The notes beneath the pieces are model-generated. The model was not told where the DNA came from, did not search any database, and was given only the letters and a program-made list of their open reading frames with translations. A stretch of 64,000 bases of DNA from an uncultured Granulosicoccus sp. (GTDB taxonomy: Bacteria; Pseudomonadota; Gammaproteobacteria; Granulosicoccales; Granulosicoccaceae), in assembly GCA_947495035.1 (NCBI GenBank), contig CANLXI010000005.1:124001-188000 (forward strand), in the 5' to 3' direction. Made by a program: the position numbers and the translations under genes. Below are positions 42,563 through 51,117 of the stretch, in pieces. Within the stretch, counting starts at the first letter, position 1. Every line of letters starts with the position of its first letter.

Positions 42563-44311
42563 ATGTTACGACTCCCCGACGCTTCCCTGCGACAGATGCT
42601 GACCCTGCCTTATGTGGTTCTGGTCATCGTCACTGCGGCGGTCATCGGCCTGCTGTCCTATTCTGCGGGTCGGGATGCCGTGGATACGCTGTCCAACCAT
42701 GTGCTGAACGAAACCGTCAGTCGAATCTCGCAGGCCGTGGACAAGCATGTGGCGGGCTCGGAAGCCGTGCTGGAAACGGCGTTTCCTCCCGATGTACCGG
42801 CTCCGCTGTCAGTCGCCGACGAGCTGGATGAACTACGCACACGGTTCTGGCTGGCCACTTCCATCCACCGCGATCCCAACAATTATGCCTACTATGGTGA
42901 TCGCCATGGTCAGTTCTTCGGTATCTACCGCTTCTCGGAGACCGAAGCGGAACTGCGCCTGCGCACCGACGGTGAATCGCCACGTTCCATTCACCAGTAT
43001 GCCCGTATCAATGGCGAACTGGGACCGGCCGTGTTGGAGCAACGGATATTCGAGCCCAGGGAACGCCCCTGGTACAAGGCAGGTCAGGGCACCAGCAATC
43101 AGACATGGACGGCTATCTACATCGACTTCAAGACCTTGCAGCTGGTCAGTACCCGTGCGCGCCGGGTCAACAATGCGCTCGGGGAATTCCAGGGCGTTGT
43201 GGCGACGGACCTGTCACTGCAACTCCTGAACGAGTTTCTCAAGGGGCTGACGCTGACTGCCAATGGATTCGCATTCATCGTCGAGCCCGATGGCAACATG
43301 GTGGCAACGTCCCGTGGACCTCACATTCGCAAGGGTGTAGGGGATGACAATACCCGCCTCAATGTCATGCAGAGTACCGATCCGCTGATTGCGGCCACGT
43401 ACCGCTCCGTACGCGACCTGACGGCGCATGCCGGCAACACGATGGGGCCTCTGACCAGTTCTTTCGAGGGACCCGACGGTGAGATCGTACAGACGGGTTA
43501 TTACCGTTTGCAGGATGCGGCGGGACTGGACTGGATCATCGCAGTGGCCGTGCCCAGAAGCGATTTCATGTTTCAGGTCAATCGCAATGTCAAGCGCACG
43601 GTGTTCCTGGGCCTGCTGGCCAGTGTCCTGATAGCGCTGATCGGTTTTGTCGTGCTCAGTCTGATCACACGAGACTTGAGGCGTCTGGCACGGATAACCA
43701 CATCAGTGGGGGACGGCATCATGGACCTGAGCATGCCGTCATACCGGAAGGACGAAATCGGTGAACTGGCTCGATCCATCGCCACGATGCAGAAGCGTCT
43801 GCTGACGGATCGACTGACCGGCATTCCGAATCGCGAGGCCGTCGTGCGACGAGTCGAAGATCGTATTCTCGAGCATCGTCGACGTGGTGACAGCCATCCC
43901 TTTGCCGTGCTTTTCGTCGATCTGAACGGTTTCAAGGCCATCAATGATCGATGGGGGCATGAGGTGGGTGATCGGGTGTTGATCGAATTCGCCAGACGTC
44001 TGCATGACAATCTTGAACAGGCTGGCATGGCCGCACGATATGGCGGCGATGAATTCCTGGTGCTGCTCGAGGAAGTGTCCGGCAGAAACGATGCCATGCA
44101 ATCACGAGAGCGGTTCGAAGTGGCCCTGAAGTTGCCATTGGAATTGCCGGAGCTCGATGGGCAGTCGGCATGGGAGCTGACGCAGGGAGGCACCATCGGA
44201 CTGGCCCTGTGCCCCGAAGACGGTTACGACGTGGAGTCGCTGATCAAGGCAGCTGACCAGGACATGTACCAGCGCAAGCTCGGGCGCGTTGCCAGAAACG
44301 AGCCGGCGTGA
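42563..44311 (+). CDS. dCache-HAMP-GGDEF diguanylate cyclase
   Basis: A 582-residue membrane cyclase. A membrane helix (LTLPYVVLVIVTAAVIGLLSY) is followed by a large periplasmic dCache-like sensor (about residues 45-330, with ERPWYKAG and WTAIYIDFKTLQLVSTRA typical of Cache_1). A second helix (TVFLGLLASVLIALIGFVVL), HAMP and a GGDEF domain with intact RYGGDEF follow; LTGIPNREA and FKAINDRWGHEVGD are present. No RxxD inhibitory site is seen. It makes c-di-GMP. ATG 42563 is preferred (AAGG 5 nt upstream) over 42518. It is convergent with the DoeB-like gene, with (ATC)6 in the gap. Confidence 0.88.
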   Translation: MLRLPDASLRQMLTLPYVVLVIVTAAVIGLLSYSAGRDAVDTLSNHVLNETVSRISQAVDKHVAGSEAVLETAFPPDVPAPLSVADELDELRTRFWLATSIHRDPNNYAYYGDRHGQFFGIYRFSETEAELRLRTDGESPRSIHQYARINGELGPAVLEQRIFEPRERPWYKAGQGTSNQTWTAIYIDFKTLQLVSTRARRVNNALGEFQGVVATDLSLQLLNEFLKGLTLTANGFAFIVEPDGNMVATSRGPHIRKGVGDDNTRLNVMQSTDPLIAATYRSVRDLTAHAGNTMGPLTSSFEGPDGEIVQTGYYRLQDAAGLDWIIAVAVPRSDFMFQVNRNVKRTVFLGLLASVLIALIGFVVLSLITRDLRRLARITTSVGDGIMDLSMPSYRKDEIGELARSIATMQKRLLTDRLTGIPNREAVVRRVEDRILEHRRRGDSHPFAVLFVDLNGFKAINDRWGHEVGDRVLIEFARRLHDNLEQAGMAARYGGDEFLVLLEEVSGRNDAMQSRERFEVALKLPLELPELDGQSAWELTQGGTIGLALCPEDGYDVESLIKAADQDMYQRKLGRVARNEPA

Positions 44312-44361
44312 CATCGTCAATCGGCATCGCTGATACCCGATCAGACAGCTGAGCGGAACGC

Positions 44362-44379
44362 ATCATCATCATCATCATC
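44362..44379. repeat. (ATC)6 trinucleotide repeat in a convergent spacer
   Basis: Six perfect ATC units between the diguanylate cyclase stop (44311) and the DoeB-like stop (44409). It is short, but it is the fourth tandem repeat found between convergent genes in this window. Confidence 0.9.
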
Positions 44380-44408
44380 CGGTGTCCAGAGACATGGGAC
44401 GATACGAT

Positions 44409-45416
44409 TCACGTTGGGAACAGATCATCCACCACGACGGCAACGACCGCCACGCAATCTCCCGTCTGCACCAGCCCCGGAAAATGACGAGCGCTCAGAA
44501 TGCCACTGCGTCTGGCATGGTAGTCGACCGGCGGCTGGCCGTTACGCTGGATTGACCAGACTCGGGCAATGAGGTCGCCACGGTTGACGCGCTCGCCCAG
44601 ATCGACCGTGGGCTCCAGCAGGCCATCGTGTTCGCTGAACACATAGCAGTCACTGTCGGGCATATCCAGTTGCACGCTGTCCTGCAGTACCGGTTCGCCA
44701 TCGAGAATGCCGGCGTGCTGCAGAAAGTTACGCACCCCCTTTCTGGCGATACCCACGGAACGCGCCGTGGATGTGCCACCGCCGCCAAGTTCTGTGGAGA
44801 CGAATACCTTGCCGGATTCTTCCACGGCGGTGTCGTACATGCCGACATTGTCGATCTCCAGCAGTTTCATGGAATAGGGCGCATTGAAGGCCTGCATGGC
44901 AGCCATGCAGGCAGCTTCCTGTCGCGGATCATCCAGTGCATGGGCACAGGCGAACGGCAGGAAATCCAGGGTCTTGCCACCGGAATGAAAATCCAGCACC
45001 ACATCGGCCATCGGTATCAGGGTGCGCTGGAAGTAGTCGGCCACCTTTTCGGACACCGTGCCATCCGGCTTGCCCGGAAACAGCCGGTTCATGTTGCCCT
45101 TGTCGATGGGTGAGGTGCGGGTGCCGGCACGAAAGGCCGGGTAGTTGAAGGCGGGAACGATGATGACCGTGCCGCGAATATTGTCAGGGTCGAGCGATGC
45201 AGCCAGCTCGTGCAGCACGATCGGCCCTTCGTATTCATCACCGTGATTGGCGCCGGTGAGCAGTGCGACCGGCCCGTTTCCGTTGCGTACGATACTGATC
45301 GGGATCATTACATTGCCCCAGGCAGAATCATCGCGACTGAAGGGCAGCCTGAGAAACCCGTGATGGACCCCGTCGACATCGAACGGGATGGTTGGAGTGA
45401 TCAGGCTTGCCATCAT
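44409..45416 (-). CDS. doeB: N-acetyl-diaminobutyrate deacetylase-like (DoeB, succinylglutamate desuccinylase/aspartoacylase family)
   Basis: A 335-residue zinc amidohydrolase-type protein. It begins with the HHGFLRLPFSRDDSAWGNVM block characteristic of DoeB. Zinc-ligand region TGANHGDEYEGPIVLHEL (His and Glu), NMNRLFPGKPDG, VVLDFHSGG (third ligand His) and FVSTELGGGG are present. DoeB removes the acetyl group of N-alpha-acetyl-diaminobutyrate in ectoine catabolism. The partner hydrolase DoeA is not in the window, so this may be a paralogue acting on another N-acyl amino acid. The start is the ATG at 45416 or 45413; the frame remains open to 45551 but would overlap the neighbouring gene. Confidence 0.75.
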   Translation of the reverse strand: MMASLITPTIPFDVDGVHHGFLRLPFSRDDSAWGNVMIPISIVRNGNGPVALLTGANHGDEYEGPIVLHELAASLDPDNIRGTVIIVPAFNYPAFRAGTRTSPIDKGNMNRLFPGKPDGTVSEKVADYFQRTLIPMADVVLDFHSGGKTLDFLPFACAHALDDPRQEAACMAAMQAFNAPYSMKLLEIDNVGMYDTAVEESGKVFVSTELGGGGTSTARSVGIARKGVRNFLQHAGILDGEPVLQDSVQLDMPDSDCYVFSEHDGLLEPTVDLGERVNRGDLIARVWSIQRNGQPPVDYHARRSGILSARHFPGLVQTGDCVAVVAVVVDDLFPT

Positions 45417-45513
45417 GGGGTGCGTGCTCCTCGCAGAGAAAGCCCGGTCGGGGCTGTACACGACAGAGTCGAGTCGTTGTCGCGTGTCGTGCGCAGCCCT
45501 GATTGCATCGGGG

Positions 45514-46485
45514 CTAACCTGGTTTATACACCCTGCTGGCCTCCGGGTCATCGCTGGAGGGCGTCAGTGCATCGAGTTCCTGCCACAGGGCTTCCGGGAT
45601 CTCCGTGGTGGCCCAGGCCAGTGTCTGCTCGACACGTTCCGGTCGCGTCACACCGCAGATGGTGGCGGCAATGCGCGGATCGCGCATCGAGAATTGCAGG
45701 GCAGCCGCACCAACCGGCACCTCGTGACGGGCGCACAGGGTCTCGATGTGTCGCACCGGGTCCAGCATGCTGTCACTGGCTTCCTGGTAGACATAGCGCG
45801 GATGCTCGGTCGTACCCTTGGCCAGCACGCCGCCGGCATAGGGCGCGGCATTGAGCACACTGATATCGCGAGAACGTGCCAGTTCGATCATGGCCTCGGC
45901 ATTGCGATTGACCAGGGTAAAACGGTTATGGGTGATCAAGGCATCGAAGTCCCAGTTCCGGAGCAGGGGCATCATGATGTCGACCTTGCCGGCGGCCAGT
46001 CCCACTGCCTTGCACAGTCCTTCTTCCTTCATCTTCATCAGTTCGGCAAGGGGGCCGTCACTGGCGGAGACCTCGTCAAGAGACGCTGCGTGTTCCGGAT
46101 CGTGCAGATGCAGCAGGTCAACCTGGTCGACGTTCATCGCCTTCAGGCTCTGTTCCAGAGACTCCCGGGCTCGGGCCGCGTCGAACTTGCCGGTCTGCAT
46201 GTCGCGATCCAGCTTGGTGGATAACAGGGCTCCTTCGGGCAGGCCTCCCAGTTGGGCAATGACCTTGCCGATGCGTTCCTCGCTGCGGCCATCGCCGTAA
46301 TTGCGCGAGCTGTCCAGAAACGGAAAATCACTGTCGAGAATATGTCTGATGGTGTCGAAGGCGCGTTCCTCTGGCGTACTGTAGCCATAGGTCGCGGGCA
46401 TGTCGCCCAGCCCCGAGGTGCCGAAACACAGCGCCGGAATGTTCAGTGTCGACTTGCCCACTTTGGTTCTTGAATTGATCATCAT
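45514..46485 (-). CDS. Aldo/keto reductase (aldose dehydrogenase-like)
   Basis: A 323-residue AKR with a family-typical ALCFGTSGLGDMPATYGY start. Asp/Tyr appear in FLDSSRNYGDGRSEERIG, Lys in LLSTKLDRD and His in LLHLHDPEH, completing the AKR tetrad. It is of the L-fucose/D-threo-aldose dehydrogenase and pyridoxal dehydrogenase type, oxidising sugars with NAD(P). The C-terminus (ICGVTRPERVEQTLAW) is conserved. Its start overlaps the stop of the glyoxalase gene by 4 bp (same strand), so the two are co-transcribed and the DoeB-like gene follows after 97 bp. Confidence 0.88.
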   Translation of the reverse strand: MMINSRTKVGKSTLNIPALCFGTSGLGDMPATYGYSTPEERAFDTIRHILDSDFPFLDSSRNYGDGRSEERIGKVIAQLGGLPEGALLSTKLDRDMQTGKFDAARARESLEQSLKAMNVDQVDLLHLHDPEHAASLDEVSASDGPLAELMKMKEEGLCKAVGLAAGKVDIMMPLLRNWDFDALITHNRFTLVNRNAEAMIELARSRDISVLNAAPYAGGVLAKGTTEHPRYVYQEASDSMLDPVRHIETLCARHEVPVGAAALQFSMRDPRIAATICGVTRPERVEQTLAWATTEIPEALWQELDALTPSSDDPEASRVYKPG

Positions 46486-46877
46486 TGGAATCGTCCGAGT
46501 TTCTGCAGTACCTCTATGGAATAGCCATCGGGGTCCTTGACGAAGAAGAAACGCGCGAACAGTTGTCCGTCACGTTCGAACTCCACGATGTCGCGAGGCT
46601 CGTATCCGAGCTGCTCGAAGCGTTGGTGTTCGCCATCCAGATCCTCCACACAGACAGCCAGATGTCCATAACCATTGCCCAGGTCGTAGGCCTCGGTGGT
46701 GTCCTTGTTGATGGTCAGCTCCAGTTCGAAACTGTTTTCCGCATTGCTCAGATAGACCAGGGTAAAGGTCTCGAAGTCCAGTCGATCGGCGATGGACAGC
46801 GCAAATGCCTGCTGATAGAAGTCGACGGATCGCTGCTCATCGAGCACGCGGATCATGGAATGGATAGCCTTGGCCAT
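46482..46877 (-). CDS. gloA: Glyoxalase I (lactoylglutathione lyase), VOC superfamily
   Basis: A 131-residue VOC protein. It follows the bacterial GloA pattern: SMIRVLDEQRSVDFYQQAFA (first His/Gln metal ligand region), FELELTINKD, GHLAVCVEDLD (His ligand) and KDPDGYSIEVLQK (Glu ligand). It isomerises the methylglyoxal-glutathione adduct to S-lactoylglutathione. SIHS at the N-terminus replaces the usual RMLHTM, and the first zinc ligand is His in AIHSMIRV. Overlap with the aldo/keto reductase gene suggests joint handling of reactive aldehydes. Confidence 0.85.
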   Translation of the reverse strand: MAKAIHSMIRVLDEQRSVDFYQQAFALSIADRLDFETFTLVYLSNAENSFELELTINKDTTEAYDLGNGYGHLAVCVEDLDGEHQRFEQLGYEPRDIVEFERDGQLFARFFFVKDPDGYSIEVLQKLGRFQ

Positions 46878-47081
46878 GGATGAAGTCCCGGTGAATGCTG
46901 CGTGATAGTGCGGTCAGTGTAACGACAAAGCCGACGGGCGTCATTGCCGGCAGGTCCGCCGAAGTCACTGTTGCAGTACTGTGTTCTGGCTGTTCGTGGG
47001 TCAGTGCTCGAGGCTCTGCCGGCTCCTGTCGAGGGTCAAGTCCGATATAGTAGGCGCCATTGTCTTGCCGAGGATTGTCCC

Positions 47082-47762
47082 ATGTACACAATTGCCCCCT
47101 CCATCCTGTCAGCCGATTTCGCCGCGCTGGGGGAGGAGGTTCACCAGGTCATTGCGGCAGGTGCAGACTGGATCCATTTCGATGTCATGGACAATCACTA
47201 TGTCCCCAATCTGACGATTGGTCCGGCGGTAGCCGCGGCCATCAAGCCGCATTGTGTCAGCGCCGATGGCAAGGCCATTCCCCTGGATGTACATCTGATG
47301 GTGCAGCCGGTGGATAGTCTGGCCCTGGCTTTTGCCGAGGCAGGGGCCGATGTGATCACGTTTCATCCGGATGCCGAACGACATGTCGACAGGACGTTGC
47401 AACTGATACGTGATGCCGGCTGTCAGGCCGGACTGGTACTGAATCCGGCCGTACCTCTGGATATTCTGGAGTGGACCATCGACAAGCTCGACATCATCCT
47501 GCTGATGAGTGTCAACCCGGGCTTTGGTGGCCAGAGCTTCATCGATCACACGCTGCGCAAGATAGAACAGACGCGCAAGCTGATTGATGCCAGTGGTCGT
47601 GATATCCGTCTGGAGGTGGATGGTGGTATCAAGGTCGACAACATTGCGCAGGTCGCCTCCGCCGGAGCCGATACCTTCGTGGCGGGCAGTGCCATTTTCA
47701 ATCAGCCGGATTATCGACAGGTGATCGATGCGATGCGGGCCGAGCTGGCCAATGTGGATTGA
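47082..47762 (+). CDS. rpe: Ribulose-phosphate 3-epimerase
   Basis: A 226-residue TIM-barrel metalloenzyme. The [19 protein letters not shown] start, the Asp/His ligands in [37 protein letters not shown] and LEVDGGIK match Rpe throughout. It interconverts ribulose-5-phosphate and xylulose-5-phosphate. GAGG lies 8 nt before ATG 47082. The phosphoglycolate phosphatase gene follows, the common rpe-gph order in gammaproteobacteria. It is divergent from gloA across a 204-bp gap. Confidence 0.96.
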   Translation: MYTIAPSILSADFAALGEEVHQVIAAGADWIHFDVMDNHYVPNLTIGPAVAAAIKPHCVSADGKAIPLDVHLMVQPVDSLALAFAEAGADVITFHPDAERHVDRTLQLIRDAGCQAGLVLNPAVPLDILEWTIDKLDIILLMSVNPGFGGQSFIDHTLRKIEQTRKLIDASGRDIRLEVDGGIKVDNIAQVASAGADTFVAGSAIFNQPDYRQVIDAMRAELANVD

Positions 47763-47829
47763 AGGACCGCCAGGGCGTGTCCCAGATCGCGTGCAGGGAA
47801 GACGCCTGCCGCAGCGTACTCGAGGCAGG

Positions 47830-48519
47830 GTGCCGGGCACCTCTGCACCGCTGCAACTGATTGCCATTGATCTGGATGGCACTCTGGTGGATTCGGTCAA
47901 GGACTTGCATCAGGCGGTGAATCGCATGCAGTCCGGCCTGTCGCTGCCACTGGCATCCGAGGCAGAGGTGCTGGGCTGGGTTGGCAATGGCATCGATCGG
48001 CTGGTGCACCGCGCTCTGACGGCAGACATGCAGGCCGATGCCGACGCCGAGCTGTTCGAGCGTGCAAGTGCAGCGTTCCGGCAGGCGTACGGGAACATGG
48101 TTGGCCACTACTCCCGTCTGTACCCGGGGGTGTTGAAAGGACTGGACTGGATGGCGAGTCTGGCCGTGCCTTTGGTGGTCGTGACCAACAAGGACTCGGT
48201 ATTTGCCAACGCGCTGTTGCAGCAACTGGGTATCCGGCACTACTTCAGGCACCTGGTTGGCGGTGATGACATCAGTGCAAAGAAGCCCGACCCGGAAGGT
48301 TTGCTGGTGGCCGCGCGCCTGTGTGCGGCCGAACCGCAGCACAGTCTGCTCATCGGAGACTCCATTTCCGATTTCAGGGCGGCAGCGGCAGCCGGATTCT
48401 ACTGTGTCGGTCTGAGCTACGGTTACAATCATGGTCAGGCGATTGACGGCCTGGATGCAGCGGACGCGCCTGACACCGTGCTCGATTCCTTCCTGGAGTT
48501 GCCTGCACTGCTGACCTGA
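47830..48519 (+). CDS. gph: Phosphoglycolate phosphatase (HAD family)
   Basis: HAD phosphatase with motif I LIAIDLDGTLVDS, cap domain (EVLGWVGNGIDRLVHRAL), motif II VVVTNKD, motif III Lys in ISAKKPDPEGL and motif IV LLIGDSISDFRAAAAAG. It dephosphorylates 2-phosphoglycolate. GTG 47830 (GAGG 4 nt upstream) gives a normal 229-residue protein beginning a few residues before motif I. An ATG at 47752, overlapping the rpe stop, would add 26 non-conserved residues. It lies immediately after rpe. Confidence 0.92.
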   Translation: MPGTSAPLQLIAIDLDGTLVDSVKDLHQAVNRMQSGLSLPLASEAEVLGWVGNGIDRLVHRALTADMQADADAELFERASAAFRQAYGNMVGHYSRLYPGVLKGLDWMASLAVPLVVVTNKDSVFANALLQQLGIRHYFRHLVGGDDISAKKPDPEGLLVAARLCAAEPQHSLLIGDSISDFRAAAAAGFYCVGLSYGYNHGQAIDGLDAADAPDTVLDSFLELPALLT

Positions 48520-48660
48520 AGGCGGTGTTCGGCCCGGACGCTGCCAAAGCTGCGTTGTGGATCATTCGCCGAACCGTAACCAAGCTGTCCGGCAGGGTCT
48601 GGCAGGCTGGTTGCACCCGGGCCATCACGAGCTGTAGAACCTCGGAAAATCAAGTTGAAC

Positions 48661-49869
48661 ATGCCACAGACAGACTCAGAACAGATGGTCGAATCCGCTG
48701 CCAGCATCACAATGAGCGGCCGCGTCGGAGCCCGTCCTGTTGCCCGATCATTCGGCCTGCGTGTCGTGTTTGCCGCCTGGTTACTGATCATTGGCAGCCA
48801 GCTTGCGCATGCCGCCTGTTCGGAAGAGTCGCTGCTGATATCGCGGGATCTGGCAGGCAAGGCCGCTGCAAGTGACAACGACACGGTACGACTGCTGTTG
48901 CTGAAACGCTCGGTTGATGAGTGCTCCACCTACCCCGTCTGGCTGGAATTGGGCCAGTTGCAGATGCAGCTGGAGAACCCCTTCGACGCCGTGTATGCGT
49001 TCGAACACGCTGTCGACTTCCAGCCTGGAGCCGGCAACGCCGTCACGCCGGATCAGCTGCTGCGCAGGGCAATAGGCAACGCGCGTTTGGGGGAAGCCTA
49101 CCGTGCCAGTGGCGAGCTGGCGATGGCTCTGGTGGCGACAGAGGAGGCAGTGGCTGCCTTTACTGCCCTGGACCTGCCCATTCCCCGGCGCCTGGTACAG
49201 CTGCAGGCCAGAATCGACGATGCGATCAGTCAGACCGATGCCGATGTCATGGTGCGCTCCATCGAGATACAGCAGGATCGTGCCAGCCGTGGAATCGGTG
49301 TCAATCCGCGTCTGCTGGAACCGGTGGAGAGTGCGGGAACGGTCGGCCAGACGCTCGCCCTTCTGTCGGATTACAGTGGAGACCCGGTGATGTCCCCGAA
49401 TGATCTGAGCGTCGAGTTCTTCCGTTCGGCGGAGGCACTGGTTGGCGAGGAGCCGAGTACGCAGCAGCTACAGGCGATCGGCAAGGTGGAACAGGAGCCT
49501 CGCGAAGCCCGACTCAACATTCCCGTACTGTTCAAGTTCGATAGCGCCGAGCTGTCAGACGAGAGTCATGCCACGATCGAGCAGCTGGCCGCGGCACTGG
49601 TCCGCCTGGAGCTCGACAGGGATGATACTGTCCTGGTGATCGGACACACGGATTCACGGGGCTCTGCAACGTACAACATGAATCTGAGTCGCGCTCGTGC
49701 AGAGGTCGTTGCCGATGTATTGGCAGGCTTGCTGAAGGCAGAATCTGCCAGCACTGCCGAACTGCAGTTTCAGGGGCGTGGGGAAACCGAGCTTCGCTAC
49801 AGTGGCGATCAGGCCGAAGATCATCGGCGCAATCGGCGGGTCGAGGTCATCGTGCGTCAGCAATCGTGA
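48661..49869 (+). CDS. OmpA-family peptidoglycan-associated protein
   Basis: A 402-residue envelope protein. An N-terminal cytoplasmic leader of ~36 residues precedes a hydrophobic stretch (VVFAAWLLIIGSQLAHA), likely a signal sequence with cleavage at AHA. A middle helical region (~60-200) resembles tetratricopeptide-type repeats (AIGNARLGEAYRASGELAMAL). The C-terminal OmpA domain (~290-402) shows IPVLFKFDSAEL, VLVIGHTDSRGSATYNMNLS and GRGETELRYSGD, the peptidoglycan-binding loops. The start could be ATG 48661 or 48712. It is probably anchored in the periplasm and bound to murein. Confidence 0.8.
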   Translation: MPQTDSEQMVESAASITMSGRVGARPVARSFGLRVVFAAWLLIIGSQLAHAACSEESLLISRDLAGKAAASDNDTVRLLLLKRSVDECSTYPVWLELGQLQMQLENPFDAVYAFEHAVDFQPGAGNAVTPDQLLRRAIGNARLGEAYRASGELAMALVATEEAVAAFTALDLPIPRRLVQLQARIDDAISQTDADVMVRSIEIQQDRASRGIGVNPRLLEPVESAGTVGQTLALLSDYSGDPVMSPNDLSVEFFRSAEALVGEEPSTQQLQAIGKVEQEPREARLNIPVLFKFDSAELSDESHATIEQLAAALVRLELDRDDTVLVIGHTDSRGSATYNMNLSRARAEVVADVLAGLLKAESASTAELQFQGRGETELRYSGDQAEDHRRNRRVEVIVRQQS

Positions 49870-50034
49870 TCGGGACAGGGGCTCAGGCATGCGATGAGGC
49901 GTCGCTGTCTCCTTCGGATGTGGTGGCTGCCTGACAGATCTGGCATGATGCGGGAAGGCACAGCGTTTCATCACCACAACGAAGCGTTGCCTACCACCTG
50001 AAAAGGGTTCGGTACCACTGGAGGAATACACCGC

Positions 50035-51066
50035 ATGAAAGCCACGTTTACCACATTGGGAAGTACCACGATTGCATTGATTGCCGCGCTGTCCGGCAGT
50101 GCAAACGCTGCCGACAAGCTGACTTATTATTGCAGTGCACAAGAGGACTGGTGTCAGCTGATGGCCAATGGCTTCGAGGAGGCCACGGGCATCAAGGTCA
50201 ACATGACGCGCAAGTCCTCGGGTGAGACCATGGCGCAGATCAAGGCCGAAGCCGACAACCCCAAGGGTGACATCTGGTGGGGTGGCACCGGTGACCCGCA
50301 TCTGCAAGCGGCCGAAGAAGGGCTCACCGAGCCCTATGAGTCTCCGATGCGCGGTGAACTGTACGATTGGGCCATCAAGCAGGCGGAGTCCGGCGGCAAC
50401 GCCACCATCGGCATCTATTCCGGTGCCCTGGGTTATGGCTACAACGAGGAAGTGCTGGAAGCCAATGGACTGCCGGTACCCGGCTGCTGGAAGGATCTTC
50501 TCAAGCCCGAGTACAAGGGACATGTGCAGATGGCCAACCCGAATTCATCCGGTACGGCCTACACCACGCTTGCCACCATCGTGCAGTTGTTCGGTGAAGA
50601 GGAAGGGTTCGAATTCATGAAGGGCTTGCACAGCAACATCAATCAATACACCAAGTCCGGTTCTGCACCGATCAAGGCGGCAGCGCGTGGCGAGAACACC
50701 ATCGGCATTGTCTTCATGCATGACGCCGTGGCTCAGGCCGCTTCGGGCTTTCCGATCAAGGTGGTGGCTCCCTGTGAAGGCACCGGTTACGAGATTGGAG
50801 GCATGAGTATCATCAAGGGCGCACGTAACCCGGAGAGTGCGAAGAAATTCTACGACTGGGCTCTGCAGGCAGACGTGCAGTCTCGATCGCTGGAAGTCAA
50901 GGCATTTCAGGTGATGTCCAACAAGGCCGCGGAAAGCTCGCCTCTGGCTCCCGACCTGGATAGCCTGACGCTGATCGATTACGACTTTTCCAAATACGGT
51001 TCTTCCGATGAGCGCAAACGTCTGTTGAAGAAGTGGGACGACGAGGTCTCCGTACTGCCGCAGTAA
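50035..51066 (+). CDS. ABC transporter substrate-binding protein (AfuA/FbpA-like ferric type)
   Basis: A 343-residue periplasmic receptor. A Sec signal ends near GSANAAD. The mature start KLTYYCSAQEDWCQLM and the downstream NPKGDIWWGGTGDPHLQAAE and VQMANPNSSGTAYTTLATIV blocks are typical of COG1840 (ferric iron and related) receptors. A pair of Cys (YYCSAQEDWC) near the N-terminus may form a disulfide. The ligand could be iron, but the same subgroup includes phosphonate and organic-acid receptors. GGAGG lies about 10 nt before ATG. First gene of a three-gene importer operon. Confidence 0.88.
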   Translation: MKATFTTLGSTTIALIAALSGSANAADKLTYYCSAQEDWCQLMANGFEEATGIKVNMTRKSSGETMAQIKAEADNPKGDIWWGGTGDPHLQAAEEGLTEPYESPMRGELYDWAIKQAESGGNATIGIYSGALGYGYNEEVLEANGLPVPGCWKDLLKPEYKGHVQMANPNSSGTAYTTLATIVQLFGEEEGFEFMKGLHSNINQYTKSGSAPIKAAARGENTIGIVFMHDAVAQAASGFPIKVVAPCEGTGYEIGGMSIIKGARNPESAKKFYDWALQADVQSRSLEVKAFQVMSNKAAESSPLAPDLDSLTLIDYDFSKYGSSDERKRLLKKWDDEVSVLPQ

Positions 51067-51117
51067 TCCGTTCATGCCTGAATGTCCGGAGTTGCAGTTC
51101 AACGGAGGCTGGTATTC

